The translations under genes and the position numbers were made by a program. Below are positions 45,426 through 54,735 of a stretch of DNA of 64,000 nt, piece after piece. Within the stretch, counting starts at the first letter, position 1. Each line of letters begins with the position of its first letter. This stretch comes from Hyphomicrobium facile (GTDB lineage Bacteria; Pseudomonadota; Alphaproteobacteria; Rhizobiales; Hyphomicrobiaceae). The notes under the pieces were generated by a model, which did no database searches, was not told the DNA's origin, and saw only the letters and a list, made by a program, of their open reading frames with translations. Where the stretch lies: the NCBI RefSeq assembly GCF_900116175.1, contig NZ_FPCH01000004.1:124001-188000 (forward strand), in the 5' to 3' direction.

Positions 45426-45452
45426 AAGCGGAAAAATGTAAGCGCAAAAATG

Positions 45453-45490
45453 AAAACGGCCGGCGCGTTCCCGCGCGCCAGCCGGATTTT
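45453..45490. terminator. Bidirectional terminator between rlmB and the next gene
   Basis: A strong GC-rich hairpin (CGGC-C-GGCGCG, loop TTCC, CGCGC-GCC-A-GCCG) is flanked by AAAA on the left and TTTT on the right. It lies between two convergent genes and can serve both strands. Confidence 0.65.
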
Positions 45491-45509
45491 CAGTATCGGA
45501 CGGTACCGA

Positions 45510-45842
45510 TTAATCGCAGATCAGTGGACGCTCGCAGACATACCGTCCGCCGCGGCAGACCGTGTCGCCGAATTCATTTTCAAAGCACCGGCGTCCGGAC
45601 CAACGGCACTCTTCGCGGCCACGGAAGCAGCGGCCGTCGTCATAGCGGGAATAGTAGCGCGGGCGGTCGTAGTCGCGGGCAGCAGCCGCACCAAGTATGC
45701 CAAGGCCGATGATGCCCGCGGCAACACCGACACCAACGCCGACACCACGGCCGTGCCGAGCCTGCGCCTCTGGAGCGACGGCCAGCATCATTGAAAACGC
45801 AACCGCGAGCGCCATCATCGCGTTGCCAAATCGCTTCATCAT
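45510..45842 (-). CDS. Small exported protein, cysteine-containing (110 aa)
   Basis: MMKRFGNAMMALAVAFSMML and the following AVAPEAQA form a signal peptide. A glycine/valine-rich hydrophobic stretch (GVGVGVGVAAGIIGLGILGA) follows, then an Arg/Tyr-rich tail with six cysteines (RCFRGREECRW, RCFENEFGDTVC, YVCERPLIC). Similar short proteins are frequent in Hyphomicrobiales and have no known function. It may be anchored in or attached to the inner membrane. Confidence 0.7.
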   Translation of the reverse strand: MMKRFGNAMMALAVAFSMMLAVAPEAQARHGRGVGVGVGVAAGIIGLGILGAAAARDYDRPRYYSRYDDGRCFRGREECRWSGRRCFENEFGDTVCRGGRYVCERPLICD

Positions 45843-46035
45843 GGGTTGTATCCCCTCACCAAATTACTCGAACGCCTGCATGTCCCGCTAGCGATGGGAT
45901 ATTCTCAAAAAACCTATGAACATGTCCTGAACAGCCGAAGCGGATGCTCGACACGAGCATCGCTCCTGGCATTCGCGGTAAATCAAAGGGCGCGTAACGT
46001 CACAAAATAAGAATCCGGATACGCGCAAACAGGAA

Positions 46036-46061
46036 CGCCCGGTCCGAGCCTGGACCGGGCG
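46036..46061. terminator. Hairpin downstream of the 46092 gene
   Basis: A perfect 10-bp inverted repeat, CGCCCGGTCC and GGACCGGGCG, around the loop GAGCCT. It lies 31 bases after the stop of the minus-strand gene at 46092. There is no good T-run, so it is only a terminator-like hairpin. Confidence 0.45.
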
Positions 46062-46091
46062 CTGCAAGATCAAAAAATTATATGAGCCGGA

Positions 46092-46424
46092 TCACCAGTC
46101 GCCGCGACGGTGGCCGCGGTAATGCAGCCGGTGCCATTCGACGTGATGATATCGCCGGTTCGGCGCGCCCCAAGAGGCGTAATAGGGCGGAAGAGGCCCC
46201 TTGTAGCGGCTGATGATGGGAGGCCCCCACTCGCCGGAGTTGTAATAGGGATAGTAGCCACGCGGGTCGTAATAATATGAGTAATAGTTCTCGAGCGCCG
46301 GATTGGGCTGGTAGACGCGGGGCCGAAGATCAGGGCGATCCAATCCCCACGCCGCCACCTCGCCGCTCGGCACTGCAGAAGCCGCGACGAGCGCGGCGAG
46401 CGCCATCAAGGATTTAAAGCGCAT
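46092..46424 (-). CDS. Small secreted tyrosine-rich protein (110 aa)
   Basis: The ATG at 46424 follows GGGGGAG. A signal peptide covers MRFKSLMALAALVAASAVPS and ends near EVAAWG. The mature part is rich in Tyr, Pro, Arg and Gly (YYSYYYDPRGYYPYYNSGEW, then RRYHHVEWHRLHYRGHRRG). It probably sits in the periplasm or cell envelope. The family is not recognised beyond resemblance to short repetitive envelope proteins. Confidence 0.65.
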   Translation of the reverse strand: MRFKSLMALAALVAASAVPSGEVAAWGLDRPDLRPRVYQPNPALENYYSYYYDPRGYYPYYNSGEWGPPIISRYKGPLPPYYASWGAPNRRYHHVEWHRLHYRGHRRGDW

Positions 46425-46589
46425 TGGGTGAACTCCCCCTGTGGGTTCCAGCTGCCTTCGCGGAACATTACGCAAAAGGTCCGAGAATCGTTGCCCAGAG
46501 TACCTTAAGATCGGTTGAAGACCATCCGGCGAAGTCTGCGACAATGCAGAATCCGCCGCCCCCGTTACATCTCTGCAAAAGCCCCGAAA

Positions 46590-47993
46590 CTACCGCGCGT
46601 TGCGTTTGGCCTTGGGCGAAATCACCGTGAGCAAGAGAATGTAGAGATCGAAACCGACCGAGCAATTGTCGATGTAATAGAGATCGTGGTCGACGCGCTT
46701 CCGCATCGCCTCCTCCGTGCGGGTCTCGCCGCGGAAGCCATTGACCTGCGCCCATCCCGTGATGCCGGGCTTCACGTTCAACCGCCGGGGATAGCGCTCG
46801 ATATGTCTCTCGAAATAGCGGTCATGTGCGACGGCATGCGGGCGGGGACCGACGAGCGACATTTCGCCCTTGAGAACATTGATGAGCTGAGGAAGCTCGT
46901 CGAGCGACGTCCGCCTCAAGATGTTCCCGAGAGCCGTTACGCGACCATCGTTCTCCGTCGCCTGGACGATCACGTCGCCATCGTCGAGTGACGTCATCGT
47001 GCGAAACTTCCAGATCTGAAATTCCGCGGTGTTGTATCCACGCCGCCGCTGCTTGAAGAACACCGGTCCGCGGCTATCCAACTTTATCAGGACCGCGATC
47101 ACCGCGAACAGCGGGCTGAGAAGAGTGAGCGCGACACCCGCAGCCACCAAATCGAACCAGCGCTTCGTCGCGGCTTCCAACGGCCCAAGCGGTGGCCTCG
47201 TCAAAGAGATGGTCGTGGTTTCGCCGAAGCGCGCGATGCGTGCGTCCTTGAACCCCCGCACAAAGCCGCTCGTGCTCAAGTGGAGAGCGACGGGCAGAAC
47301 ACTGAAAGCATTGACGGCCCGCTCCAGGAACTGGCTGCGCACGAGCTCGTGCGAAATGATGACGTCTTCGACGCCGAGCATCCGCGCCTTTGCGATTGCT
47401 GCATCGAGAACGGCGTCGATCTGATTGGGCTCTTGCGCAAGATTGGGAACCGTCGTTCGAGCGATGATCCAGAACCCGGCCGCGGCGCCGTTGATCTCTT
47501 CTTCGAGCGCGGAGACATCCCCGTCCGTCGCAACGATCATCACCTTGCGCCAGCGAATCCAGCCGCGCGACATGATGTGAACCGCGGCGCGGCTGAGCGT
47601 CGAATTGAACAACAGCACACTGGCAAGCCCCGACACGAAAAACACGGCCAGCCACCCTTGCGAAAACGCATCCGTGCTGTTCGTCAGAAAACCGATGACC
47701 GCGAGGCCAATGAACACGAGGCTCCACGTCAGAAAAACGCGCCCAGGGCTGCGTCGTCCCTCCAACAGCACCTCGATGGCGTATTCATCGCGAATGAGAA
47801 ACGCCAGACTATAGCCGAGCCCCGCGAGGATGCCGGCCGCCGCGTAAGTTTGGTCGAAGCCGGCTTCGCCATTGACCACGCAGTCGTAGAACACGCCGGT
47901 CGCGATCGCGATCAGCACGATGCCGGCAAGCTCGGCTAAAAAAGCTGCCGCACGGAAACTCGATTGGGTCAGAGCAAATCGCGAGAACCTCAT
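46590..47993 (-). CDS. Exopolysaccharide sugar-1-phosphate transferase (polyprenyl glycosylphosphotransferase)
   Basis: A 467-residue membrane protein. The N-terminal half has four to five membrane segments and a CoA-binding-like cytosolic domain. The C-terminal half is the bacterial sugar transferase: KRWFDLVAAGVALTLLSPLF, then FFKQRRRGYN, WKFRTM, RRTSLDELPQLINVLKGEMS and LVGPRPHAVAHD. It transfers a sugar-1-phosphate to undecaprenyl phosphate to start repeat-unit synthesis. A WecG/TagA-type glycosyltransferase gene is divergent next to it, so the two likely act in the same polysaccharide pathway. Confidence 0.93.
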   Translation of the reverse strand: MRFSRFALTQSSFRAAAFLAELAGIVLIAIATGVFYDCVVNGEAGFDQTYAAAGILAGLGYSLAFLIRDEYAIEVLLEGRRSPGRVFLTWSLVFIGLAVIGFLTNSTDAFSQGWLAVFFVSGLASVLLFNSTLSRAAVHIMSRGWIRWRKVMIVATDGDVSALEEEINGAAAGFWIIARTTVPNLAQEPNQIDAVLDAAIAKARMLGVEDVIISHELVRSQFLERAVNAFSVLPVALHLSTSGFVRGFKDARIARFGETTTISLTRPPLGPLEAATKRWFDLVAAGVALTLLSPLFAVIAVLIKLDSRGPVFFKQRRRGYNTAEFQIWKFRTMTSLDDGDVIVQATENDGRVTALGNILRRTSLDELPQLINVLKGEMSLVGPRPHAVAHDRYFERHIERYPRRLNVKPGITGWAQVNGFRGETRTEEAMRKRVDHDLYYIDNCSVGFDLYILLLTVISPKAKRNAR

Positions 47994-48473
47994 GAGGTTC
48001 GGCGAAGCAAGTTGTCGAACAGTTCCAAGCACCGATAAGCGTCCTGTCACACCGGCGGGCAAAGCCAAACGTCCCGCCGCACGATGACAGTGCATTTGCC
48101 GGGCCGTTGCGGCGCGGCATGCCGTTTCCCTTCGAGCAATGCCCGACGGAAACAGCACCAGGACGCAGGTTGCATCGGCACCCACATCCCAAAAACTCTC
48201 GTAAAACCCGCGTGTTACGCGAGAATTCAGCGGCTCTTAACCGAATTGCTCGGGCGTTCCGAAATATATCGCGGCACTCGGCTCTCTCAACGATCGATCC
48301 TTGGGCGGAGCGTTTCGAAGAACGCCGCGCGCGCCATCCATATCGGGACGAACGGCCACAAAATGGGACAGATCGGCCACCCGATCTCCGCCGCCCGCCC
48401 CCGTTAACGCGAGGCACGGGAATTGCTCCGGCACTCCCCCTCAGGGACATGACAGCCGGATCAGAGATACAAA
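47994..48473. other. Divergent promoter region between two glycosyltransferase genes
   Basis: About 480 bases. Frames present on both strands are basic and compositionally unlike genes. No operator or hairpin of note was found. Confidence 0.35.
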
Positions 48474-49319
48474 GTGCAACAGAAGAATACTGCCGCACGC
48501 GCATTGGCGGATCTGCAATCAGAGAGCATCGCAAAACCGCCGAGCGCGCCCCTCGCACACGTGGGCGGCTGGCCGATCAACACGCCGGACATGGATACGG
48601 CGATCGCCTCGGTCATCAATCGAGCGGGAGCAAGAGAAGCGTTCACCGTCTTCACCTTGAATCTCGATCACCTCGTGAAGCTTCGCAGCGACGAGCGATT
48701 TCGCCTGGCCTATCGCGAAGCCGACATCGTCACGGCGGACGGAGCGCCGGTCGCTTGGCTCGCGCGCTTGCAAGACCGCAGCATCGTTCGCGCCACCGGC
48801 TCCGACATGCTGTTGCCGTTGCTTGATGCGGCCGCAGACGCACGTCTCCCCGTATTTCTTTTCGGTTCCACCGAGGATGTCCTGGCAAAGGCCGCGCACG
48901 AAATCGCCGACCACACCGACGGCCTTCTGAAGATCGCGGGAATGCTCTCTCCCTCTCGCGCATTCGATCCGGAGGGCGCAGAGGCCGACCGTGCGATCGA
49001 AACCATCAGAAGGTCGGGAGCCCGCATCTGCATTGTCGCCCTCGGCGCGCCGAAGCAGGAAATCTTTGCCGAGCGCGCTCGTGCCAAAGGATTGGCATGC
49101 GGCATGGTCTGCGCGGGAGCGTCCCTCGACTTCGTTGCCCGCGCTCAAGTACGGGCGCCAAAACTTTTCCGCAAACTCGGCTTCGAATGGATGTGGAGAC
49201 TGGCGACAAACCCGCGCCGCCTTGCGAAGCGATACGTCCAATGCGCAATCGTGCTCGGCCACCTCGTCATCGCGGAATTCGCCGAACGGCGCCCTGCCCA
49301 GCCGGGACCCCGCGTGTAA
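48474..49319 (+). CDS. WecG/TagA/CpsF-family glycosyltransferase
   Basis: A 281-residue protein from a GTG. Family motifs are TLNLDHLVKLRSDERFRLAY, then ADIVTADGAPVAWLARL, GSDMLLPLLDAAAD, LFGSTEDVL, IVALGAPKQEIFAE and the C-terminal WMWRLATNPRRLAKRY. Members add ManNAcA or ManNAc to lipid-linked intermediates of polysaccharides or teichoic acid. It is probably peripheral at the inner membrane and works after the divergent sugar-phosphate transferase. The start codon is not certain. Confidence 0.9.
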   Translation: MQQKNTAARALADLQSESIAKPPSAPLAHVGGWPINTPDMDTAIASVINRAGAREAFTVFTLNLDHLVKLRSDERFRLAYREADIVTADGAPVAWLARLQDRSIVRATGSDMLLPLLDAAADARLPVFLFGSTEDVLAKAAHEIADHTDGLLKIAGMLSPSRAFDPEGAEADRAIETIRRSGARICIVALGAPKQEIFAERARAKGLACGMVCAGASLDFVARAQVRAPKLFRKLGFEWMWRLATNPRRLAKRYVQCAIVLGHLVIAEFAERRPAQPGPRV

Positions 49320-49345
49320 TGTGCGCGAGCGTGATCTGATCTAAA

Positions 49346-49534
49346 TCAGTTCGGCGAAAGAGCCGGAAGCGGCGGATGACGATTGTCCCCACGGCGGTTT
49401 CGTGGCCGAACATACATGATGGTCGCCGCTGGACACTTGGCCTTCAGTTTGAGCGCGGCCACCAGGGCATCGTCGCCATCGATGAGAACATGCCCGAGCT
49501 TTCCGTCCGACTTGAAACCCACGGTGAACTGCAT
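49346..49534 (-). CDS. Small conserved hypothetical protein (62 aa)
   Basis: The ATG at 49534 is preceded by GAGGAGG at good spacing, which makes translation likely. The protein begins MQFTVGFKSDGKLGHVLIDG and has an alpha/beta pattern with KAKCPAATIMYVRPRNRRGD at the end. No known domain. It is convergent with the WecG-type gene. Confidence 0.6.
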   Translation of the reverse strand: MQFTVGFKSDGKLGHVLIDGDDALVAALKLKAKCPAATIMYVRPRNRRGDNRHPPLPALSPN

Positions 49535-50022
49535 GCCGGGACCTCCTCTCGTCGGTGTGATTGTACCACGTCTCGAGGAGGCTTCGCACTGCCGGTCTGC
49601 ACAAGAAGCGAAGCATCGAACAACAGCTTGATTTTCTTCGGCAAGCCGGCCCTGCGCAATCGCAGCACGCCCCGCCTTGCCGCTCTAAAAGCGCGGCTTT
49701 GCCGATTTAGCCGAACTGATCGAGCTTGCTTCTCGACGAAATTCTTCTTCGGTTGCGAGCCCGTCGCGCGCGACTTCAGCGAAGCAGCCCTCTCGCCCAG
49801 CACCGCCCAAGCTTGAACGTCAGCCTCACTCTGACGACGTCGAGACATAAACCCCACATCCCCAGAGCATGTTTCGCCGCGAGGCAGAGCTAGAGCGATT
49901 CTGGAATAAGTTGATGTTCCGCGCACGTATCCCGTATGGCGTCGGTCAGGTTCGTAGCGGAACCAAAGAGAACCTCGCGCGTTGAGGCAGGTTCGCTTAT
50001 TTGGAAATCGGGAGAAACAACT
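49535..50022. other. Intergenic stretch, gene doubtful
   Basis: A minus-strand frame from MSRRRQSEADVQAWAVLGER (start near 49848) runs to 49444. It is rich in Arg and Ser, overlaps the 62-aa gene and has no ribosome site, so I do not call it. The right end holds the GGGAGAAA ribosome site of the next gene. Confidence 0.35.
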
Positions 50023-50316
50023 TTGGGTATCAAAAGCATCGCGTTGTGTGCTGTGGCTGCGTCGATCCTTTCGGCGACATCTGCTTCGGCGATCACAGTA
50101 GGCCCGCCTGCACCTGTCGCAGCGTCAACTGCGATCCAGCAAGTCGACTACAGGAACGATCACAGAAACAATTACAGAAACAATCACAAGAGGAAGTACT
50201 ACCACAAGCGGCACGACAGGCATCCGCCCAAGGGCTGGCACCGCTACCACAAGCGGCCTGGCGACTGGAGCCGTCGTGGTTGCATGGCAATCGGACCGGT
50301 CTGGTGGTGCCCGTAA
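50023..50316 (+). CDS. Small secreted Asn/His/Lys/Arg-rich protein
   Basis: Taking the TTG at 50023, placed after GGGAGAAA, gives 97 residues beginning with a clean signal peptide (GIKSIALCAVAASILSATSA then SA). The mature part has a repetitive basic region (DYRNDHRNNYRNNHKRKYYH then KRHDRHPPKGWHRYH) and ends GCMAIGPVWWCP. An ATG at 49936 would add 29 residues ahead of the signal. A textbook terminator follows at 50343. Function unknown; metal or polyanion binding in the periplasm is possible. Confidence 0.6.
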   Translation: MGIKSIALCAVAASILSATSASAITVGPPAPVAASTAIQQVDYRNDHRNNYRNNHKRKYYHKRHDRHPPKGWHRYHKRPGDWSRRGCMAIGPVWWCP

Positions 50317-50342
50317 GGGCTCGCTTCTAACGGGAAGCAGAG

Positions 50343-50373
50343 GAAGCAGAGAGCAATCTCTGCTTCTTTTTTT
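50343..50373 (+). terminator. Strong Rho-independent terminator
   Basis: GAAGCAGAGA, loop GCAA, TCTCTGCTTC, then seven Ts. It lies 27 bases after the stop of the small secreted protein gene. Confidence 0.92.
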
Positions 50374-50524
50374 GTCCGATCGGCCCGCGTCACCGGAGAT
50401 GCGGCAGGGCGCTTGCACTCCACCCGCCCCGTCGAGTATCAAGCGCCTGCGCGAAGTCAGGTCCACCTGACACGTCGCAGCCAAAATGACGCGCCCCGCA
50501 CGGGCGACGCCGAAACAACGGCAA

Positions 50525-50599
50525 GCCGGCTTAGCACAGTGGTAGTGCACCTGATTTGTAATCAGGGGGTCGTAGGTTCAAATCCTACAGCCGGCACCA
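50525..50599 (+). tRNA. tRNA-Thr (TGT)
   Basis: A 75-nt tRNA including encoded CCA. The acceptor pairs GCCGGCT with AGCCGGC, the anticodon loop TTTGTAA gives TGT, and the T arm is GTAGG-TTCAAAT-CCTAC. No disruption or att-like duplication was seen near it. Confidence 0.96.
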
Positions 50600-50703
50600 A
50601 TCTTACCAACGCCTTGGTACGCCCAGATCGTCCTTGTGGCTGACGTTGAAGAGACGGCGGATCGCTTTGACGTTGCCGGTTTGAGAATAGAGGTTGCACA
50701 TCG

Positions 50704-50913
50704 CTACCGGTCTCGAAGGTCAAGCACCAAGCCGACCACTGCACCAAGCACAACTCCAATGGGTCCCGTGATGAATATACCCAGCAGCGGCCCTTGGTTG
50801 GCTTCAGGGGTAAAGACGATCGGACCGATGAAGCCGCCGAAGAACCCCACGATCCCTAGAATGAGAGCCCAGCGGGCCACTGAAGCGAGCATCGCTTTGC
50901 TGATCCCTGTCAC
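50704..50913 (-). CDS. Small membrane protein (69 aa)
   Basis: From a GTG at 50913 the protein reads MTGISKAMLASVARWALILG, with two glycine-rich membrane segments (WALILGIVGFFGGFIGPIVF and GIFITGPIGVVLGAVVGLVL) joined by a short TPEANQGPL loop. It probably sits in the inner membrane. Its function is unknown. Confidence 0.6.
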   Translation of the reverse strand: MTGISKAMLASVARWALILGIVGFFGGFIGPIVFTPEANQGPLLGIFITGPIGVVLGAVVGLVLDLRDR

Positions 50914-51194
50914 TGGGCTTCAGATTAAGAGCCTCGGCGGGTGTGTCGAGACGCGTTCAAAGGCGGCATAACGATTTGTGACTTGAAGCGACGATTAAGT
51001 CCGCACCGGGAGAATGGGACGGCCAACTCATATGAGACTGGCTCCATGAAAATCTATCTCGACAAAACCAGCGCGCCGAGGTTTTCCCTCAGAAGGCGTT
51101 GCGAACTTTCGTTCAGCTCCTTTGCAACAGTTGACTTGTCCCGCCGTCGGCTCAACGAGCACCGGTCCCTGCCCTTTCCAGAAACCGCTGACCC

Positions 51195-51383
51195 TCAGTT
51201 CTTTGCAGGAAGCTTGGCGTACTCGTCGGGTGTTCTCGCGTCCCAACTCGCGTTACGCTTGAATTGCTCGTCAATCGAAGGGTCGCAGTGGTGCTTGACG
51301 CATCCGGGATCAGGCGATGCAGCGCAGCCGGTGAGGGCTATGAGCAGTGCTAGCTGGAAGATCAGTCGAACAAACATCGTCAT
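51195..51383 (-). CDS. Small lipoprotein (62 aa)
   Basis: MTMFVRLIFQLALLIALTGC is a lipoprotein signal with lipobox LTGC, followed by AASPDPGCVKHHCDPSIDEQ and a short hydrophilic tail. Two further cysteines may form a disulfide. It is expected at the periplasmic face of a membrane. Function unknown. Confidence 0.68.
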   Translation of the reverse strand: MTMFVRLIFQLALLIALTGCAASPDPGCVKHHCDPSIDEQFKRNASWDARTPDEYAKLPAKN

Positions 51384-51835
51384 TGTTTATTCCACATTCC
51401 CAGCTGCAGAATCCTGTCCATATTTGCATCGAGGCCCGGAAATGTCGACCCTAGCGGCTAGCGCACGCGCATAAATTGAGCGTTGGTTTTTGCTCTCTGC
51501 GTCACTGGCCGAGAACATGATTTCGATCTGACGTCCAAGTCGTCCGTCAGCGGGGCGCGATTCGATGATTGACGGTAGGAAGCTAGAAGGCTCGAGCCCT
51601 TGTCGAGTATCGTCGTGCCTTCAATGTCGAAACCGCGTGAACGCAGCACGCCCCTCTGGAATGGCCGCACGGAGTCTTCGCCAGCCCATAATGGAATTCT
51701 CTCCGCGTGCGACGCATCATCGCCGCGAGGTCGCCTGTCGCAAAAGCTATAAAGAAATGTCGTTTGCTGTGCGCGGAGGGATATTTCGGGGGGACGAATA
51801 TTTGGTGCTAAATTGAATAAAAGGTAGTCCAATTA
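51384..51835. other. Intergenic stretch, no supported gene
   Basis: About 450 bases. A minus-strand frame (51458-51832) has neither ribosome site nor recognisable content. The last 60 bases are AT-rich and likely hold the promoter of the next gene. Confidence 0.35.
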
Positions 51836-52093
51836 ATGTCACTTTCCACCCGCTCCGTAATTATCGTGTCTACGCCTGGCTGCGTTCCCCACCACGTCAG
51901 AAACGCGCTCCTCAATACCGGAGCCACAACACACGTTTTCAATAGCTATGCCGCTGCATTGACTCTGCTGCGACGGAAGAAAATCGACACCGTCGTGATT
52001 CAATTCGCGCGCGACACGGCCACCGTCAATTTTTGTGAAGCCGTACGGTCTCTGAATGTACCGGTGGTCTACGCTTCACCATCCACGAACTGA
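51836..52093 (+). CDS. Small receiver-like protein (85 aa)
   Basis: The protein, starting MSLSTRSVIIVSTPGCVPHH, has an alternating strand/helix pattern like the first two-thirds of a response-regulator receiver: RSVIIVSTPG, then HHVRNALLNTGATTHVFNSY, then KKIDTVVIQFARDTATVNFC. The acidic pocket and phosphoryl Asp are not evident, so phosphorylation is unlikely. Similar stand-alone short receiver-like proteins occur in Hyphomicrobiales. Function unknown. Confidence 0.6.
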   Translation: MSLSTRSVIIVSTPGCVPHHVRNALLNTGATTHVFNSYAAALTLLRRKKIDTVVIQFARDTATVNFCEAVRSLNVPVVYASPSTN

Positions 52094-52387
52094 GACATCA
52101 AGGTCCAAACTCCCGATAGCGGCCGGATTTTATCTCAGAGCCCGGTATCGTGATCAGGAGCAAAACCACCGGTTGCTCGGCGCGCGTCGCACTATCTAGT
52201 CGGCGTCGCCGCTGAGTGGAACTTTTTCAATTGCGATGCGGTTGGTGCGCCTTAACGGCATCAGGAATCGAAGTCGGAAAAGTTATCCACAGAACTTGAC
52301 AGTTTGTCAGTTGAATTTGACAGCGCAAGGGAGGAAAACAATCAGCATACTGTATTGATATTTCAGCACGTGTCCATATTTCAGACA

Positions 52388-52415
52388 GGGGGTATCTTTT
52401 TAGATATCCCCTTTT
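52388..52415. terminator. Terminator in the 52094-52525 intergenic region
   Basis: GGGGGTATCT pairs with AGATATCCCC (one G-T pair) around TTTT and is followed by TTTT. It can end the small receiver-like gene. The rest of 52094-52525 contains no supported gene. Confidence 0.75.
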
Positions 52416-52525
52416 GGCTGGCCTGAACGATCCAGCCAAATCACCTGCCACGCTGGCAGATTCCCTATTCTAAATTCTTCACAGCCAATCCCGTCCCGCT
52501 CGCACTCCAACCGTGCAGTTGATGA

Positions 52526-53017
52526 TCAATCACGATCGCCCCGATGATCGCCTCTGTTACGGGGATCGTCGTTGGGATCCAAATATTCTAGACCCAGCGG
52601 ACCTATCGCCGTCACCTGAGTGACGTATTCGCCGGATTTTGCCCAATGAAAGTGAGACGTGTCGCCGGGTAGAACAATGACGCTTCCGGGCGGATAGGCT
52701 TGCAACTTGCCGCCGTCAAATTGGTCGCCGAGGCCTATGTAAAAAATTCCGGAGATGACCGTGTAGACTCGGTCCTCCGGGTGACTGTGCGGCATCAGCT
52801 TTACGCCGGAGGGAACCTTCACCCTGATCACATAGGGCGCAGCCTCCGCGGGCTGCCCGACAACGACGGCAAGCCGGACCGATGACGGAAACGCGGGGAA
52901 AGGCTTCCAGTCGATATTTTCAGGCAGCGTCGCTTTGAATTCGCTCTGTCCTGGCTGGTGGGTCCGGCCCATTGCAGCCTCCGGCGTTTGTACTGTTCCC
53001 GCACTATCGCTCTTCAC
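52526..53017 (-). CDS. Cupin-domain protein
   Basis: A 163-residue protein with one cupin barrel: motif 1 is LMPHSHPEDRVYTVISGIFY and motif 2 is PPGSVIVLPGDTSHFHWAKS, with His and Glu/Asp positions fit to bind a metal. There is no signal peptide. Members range from enzymes to sensors, so no reaction is proposed. The C-terminus is Arg/Asp-rich and low-complexity. The gene stands alone behind the terminator region. Confidence 0.82.
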   Translation of the reverse strand: MKSDSAGTVQTPEAAMGRTHQPGQSEFKATLPENIDWKPFPAFPSSVRLAVVVGQPAEAAPYVIRVKVPSGVKLMPHSHPEDRVYTVISGIFYIGLGDQFDGGKLQAYPPGSVIVLPGDTSHFHWAKSGEYVTQVTAIGPLGLEYLDPNDDPRNRGDHRGDRD

Positions 53018-53183
53018 AGAAGAAAGACAGGCGGTGATAAAGAGACTCTAAAAACGGGCTTTCGCTATTGACGCAGCCATTGGAGCGCGCGTCCCGCGTG
53101 CCCCAGGGAGGAAAACGCGGGCCGAGCGGCGTTGGGTCGCTGCCGTCTCGGATCGCCGAATGTCAACGTGAGGATCGACGAGC

Positions 53184-54125
53184 GTGACCGAAATAGCCTT
53201 GGGAATAGTCGGCGCATTCTATGCGTTCGCCGGGTGGTTGGCGACGCGGGCAGCTCTGACGTCCCTCTTCATGGACCTGGCCATAGCCGGCATCTCCGGA
53301 CAGAAACCGAAAGCGGCCGAGACCGCGCAAAGCTACTGGCTCCTCGCCGCTGCAAATCTCATTCTCGCTGGTGGCGTCGCCCTCGTCATCCGCGCGGACT
53401 TTGCAATGTGGCTGTTCCTCCTCTCCGCATTTGGGCAGGCATTCTATTTGTATTACCTCGCCCCGCAGATCTTCGACCACGAAGAGCCGCCTGACGCCAC
53501 GGGTCGCGCACAGACGCGCAATGCCTTCGTGCTCTATCTGGCGGCCACCGCGTTTGTCGTTTGGGCGGCGAGCCGGGACGCGCTGATGAGCTGGCAAGAA
53601 GTGCCAGGCCCACTCCTCGCTGCCGCCGTCGCAGCCGTTGTCGCGCATTTTGGCTATGTCCTCTGGATGGTCGTCGGCCCCGGCAGCATGCGCGCATCGG
53701 CGAGCGCCTCCCCGCTCGCGTGGTCCGACGAAGCCGCGTGGCCTGACGACGAGAACCCGTCGGCCCTCGAGAGCGATCCTTCGCAATCCCGGTCGATCAA
53801 GCTGATGGCCGACTTCCACACCTACCCGCTCTGGGCGATGGACGAACACCTTTACGGAGATTTCCCCCCCGAGAAGCTGGGGCTCTCACAAGAGCTTTCG
53901 GCCGACCTCAACGCCTGGGCGGATGCTTTCACGTCGTCACTGAACAGCGATGATCCAGCCAACAGTCTCTGGTCGGATGAGCAGCATAGAGCCCATCAGG
54001 CCGAGGCGCGGCCGCTCGCTCTTCGCATCGCGAAGGAGCGCCCCGATCTCAAGATTTACATCGCGGTCGGCGCAGGCAATGCTGTCGAGGTCGAGACTGG
54101 GCCGATAGAAGAGCCCGAGCGATAA
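53184..54125 (+). CDS. Membrane protein with a soluble C-terminal domain, function unknown
   Basis: 313 residues from a GTG. Four predicted membrane segments lie in the first 165 residues (IALGIVGAFYAFAGWLATRA; SYWLLAAANLILAGGVALVI; AFVLYLAATAFVVWAA; AAAVAAVVAHFGYVLWMVVG). A soluble acidic domain of about 140 residues follows, with FHTYPLWAMDEHLYGDFPPE and a C-terminal EVETGPIEEPER. I do not recognise the family. It lies convergent to the DUF1810 gene. Confidence 0.7.
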   Translation: MTEIALGIVGAFYAFAGWLATRAALTSLFMDLAIAGISGQKPKAAETAQSYWLLAAANLILAGGVALVIRADFAMWLFLLSAFGQAFYLYYLAPQIFDHEEPPDATGRAQTRNAFVLYLAATAFVVWAASRDALMSWQEVPGPLLAAAVAAVVAHFGYVLWMVVGPGSMRASASASPLAWSDEAAWPDDENPSALESDPSQSRSIKLMADFHTYPLWAMDEHLYGDFPPEKLGLSQELSADLNAWADAFTSSLNSDDPANSLWSDEQHRAHQAEARPLALRIAKERPDLKIYIAVGAGNAVEVETGPIEEPER

Positions 54126-54149
54126 CGCACTGCACCCCGCGGCCGATCG

Positions 54150-54596
54150 TTATGCGTCTTTGTTGATTTTACCCAGAAGCGCGAGCGTCTTTCGGTCGGG
54201 GCCGTTGCAGAAGGTATAGAGCGCGCGAGCGTAGATGCTTTCGTGACCCGTCACCGATGCGAACAGCGTCATCGACGAGTGGAATTTCAGGTTGTCGGGC
54301 GTGCCCAGTATATCGATCAGGGATTTGTCTCTGTGATCGAGCATGAGGGCCGTCACCTGAGCAAGGCGGGGTCCGAGGACCGGATGCCCAATATAGGCCA
54401 GAGCCTCCTCATAGCTCCCGATGCCGAATTTCTCCGACATGGCGCTTGAGCCGAGACCGCGCAGCTGCGGAAAAACGTACCACATCCAGTGCGACAACTT
54501 TTTGCCGGCTGCGAGTTCCCTCGCCGCACGCACGAAGCTGTCCGCCTGAGCATTGACGAACCGTTCGAGGTCGAAGGGATCGGCGCGATCTGGCAT
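54150..54596 (-). CDS. DUF1810-family protein
   Basis: 148 residues starting MPDRADPFDLERFVNAQADS. The family pattern is clear: HWMWYVFPQLRGLGSSAMSE, then SYEEALAYIGHPVLGPRLAQ, and DNLKFHSSMTLFASV. Length is typical. DUF1810 proteins (YciI-neighbour calpastatin-like family) are small and cytoplasmic without assigned function. A longer in-frame start upstream is unlikely because the divergent MFS gene promoter lies there. Confidence 0.85.
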   Translation of the reverse strand: MPDRADPFDLERFVNAQADSFVRAARELAAGKKLSHWMWYVFPQLRGLGSSAMSEKFGIGSYEEALAYIGHPVLGPRLAQVTALMLDHRDKSLIDILGTPDNLKFHSSMTLFASVTGHESIYARALYTFCNGPDRKTLALLGKINKDA

Positions 54597-54735
54597 GTAC
54601 GTCCTCTTGAAACAACATCGGCAAAGTTCGGCTTGCCAAGCCCAAAGAGAGATTGTGGGACCAATGCTAAAGCTATTGGAACAATTCACCGAACCACAAA
54701 CTTCTCCACTACGCTGACTATCTGTGGAGAGACGC

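Noticed and set aside
49444-49848. Minus-strand Arg/Ser-rich frame
   Set aside because: No ribosome site, low-complexity composition, and it overlaps the better supported 62-aa gene.
51458-51832. Minus-strand 124-codon frame
   Set aside because: No start signal and no recognisable content.
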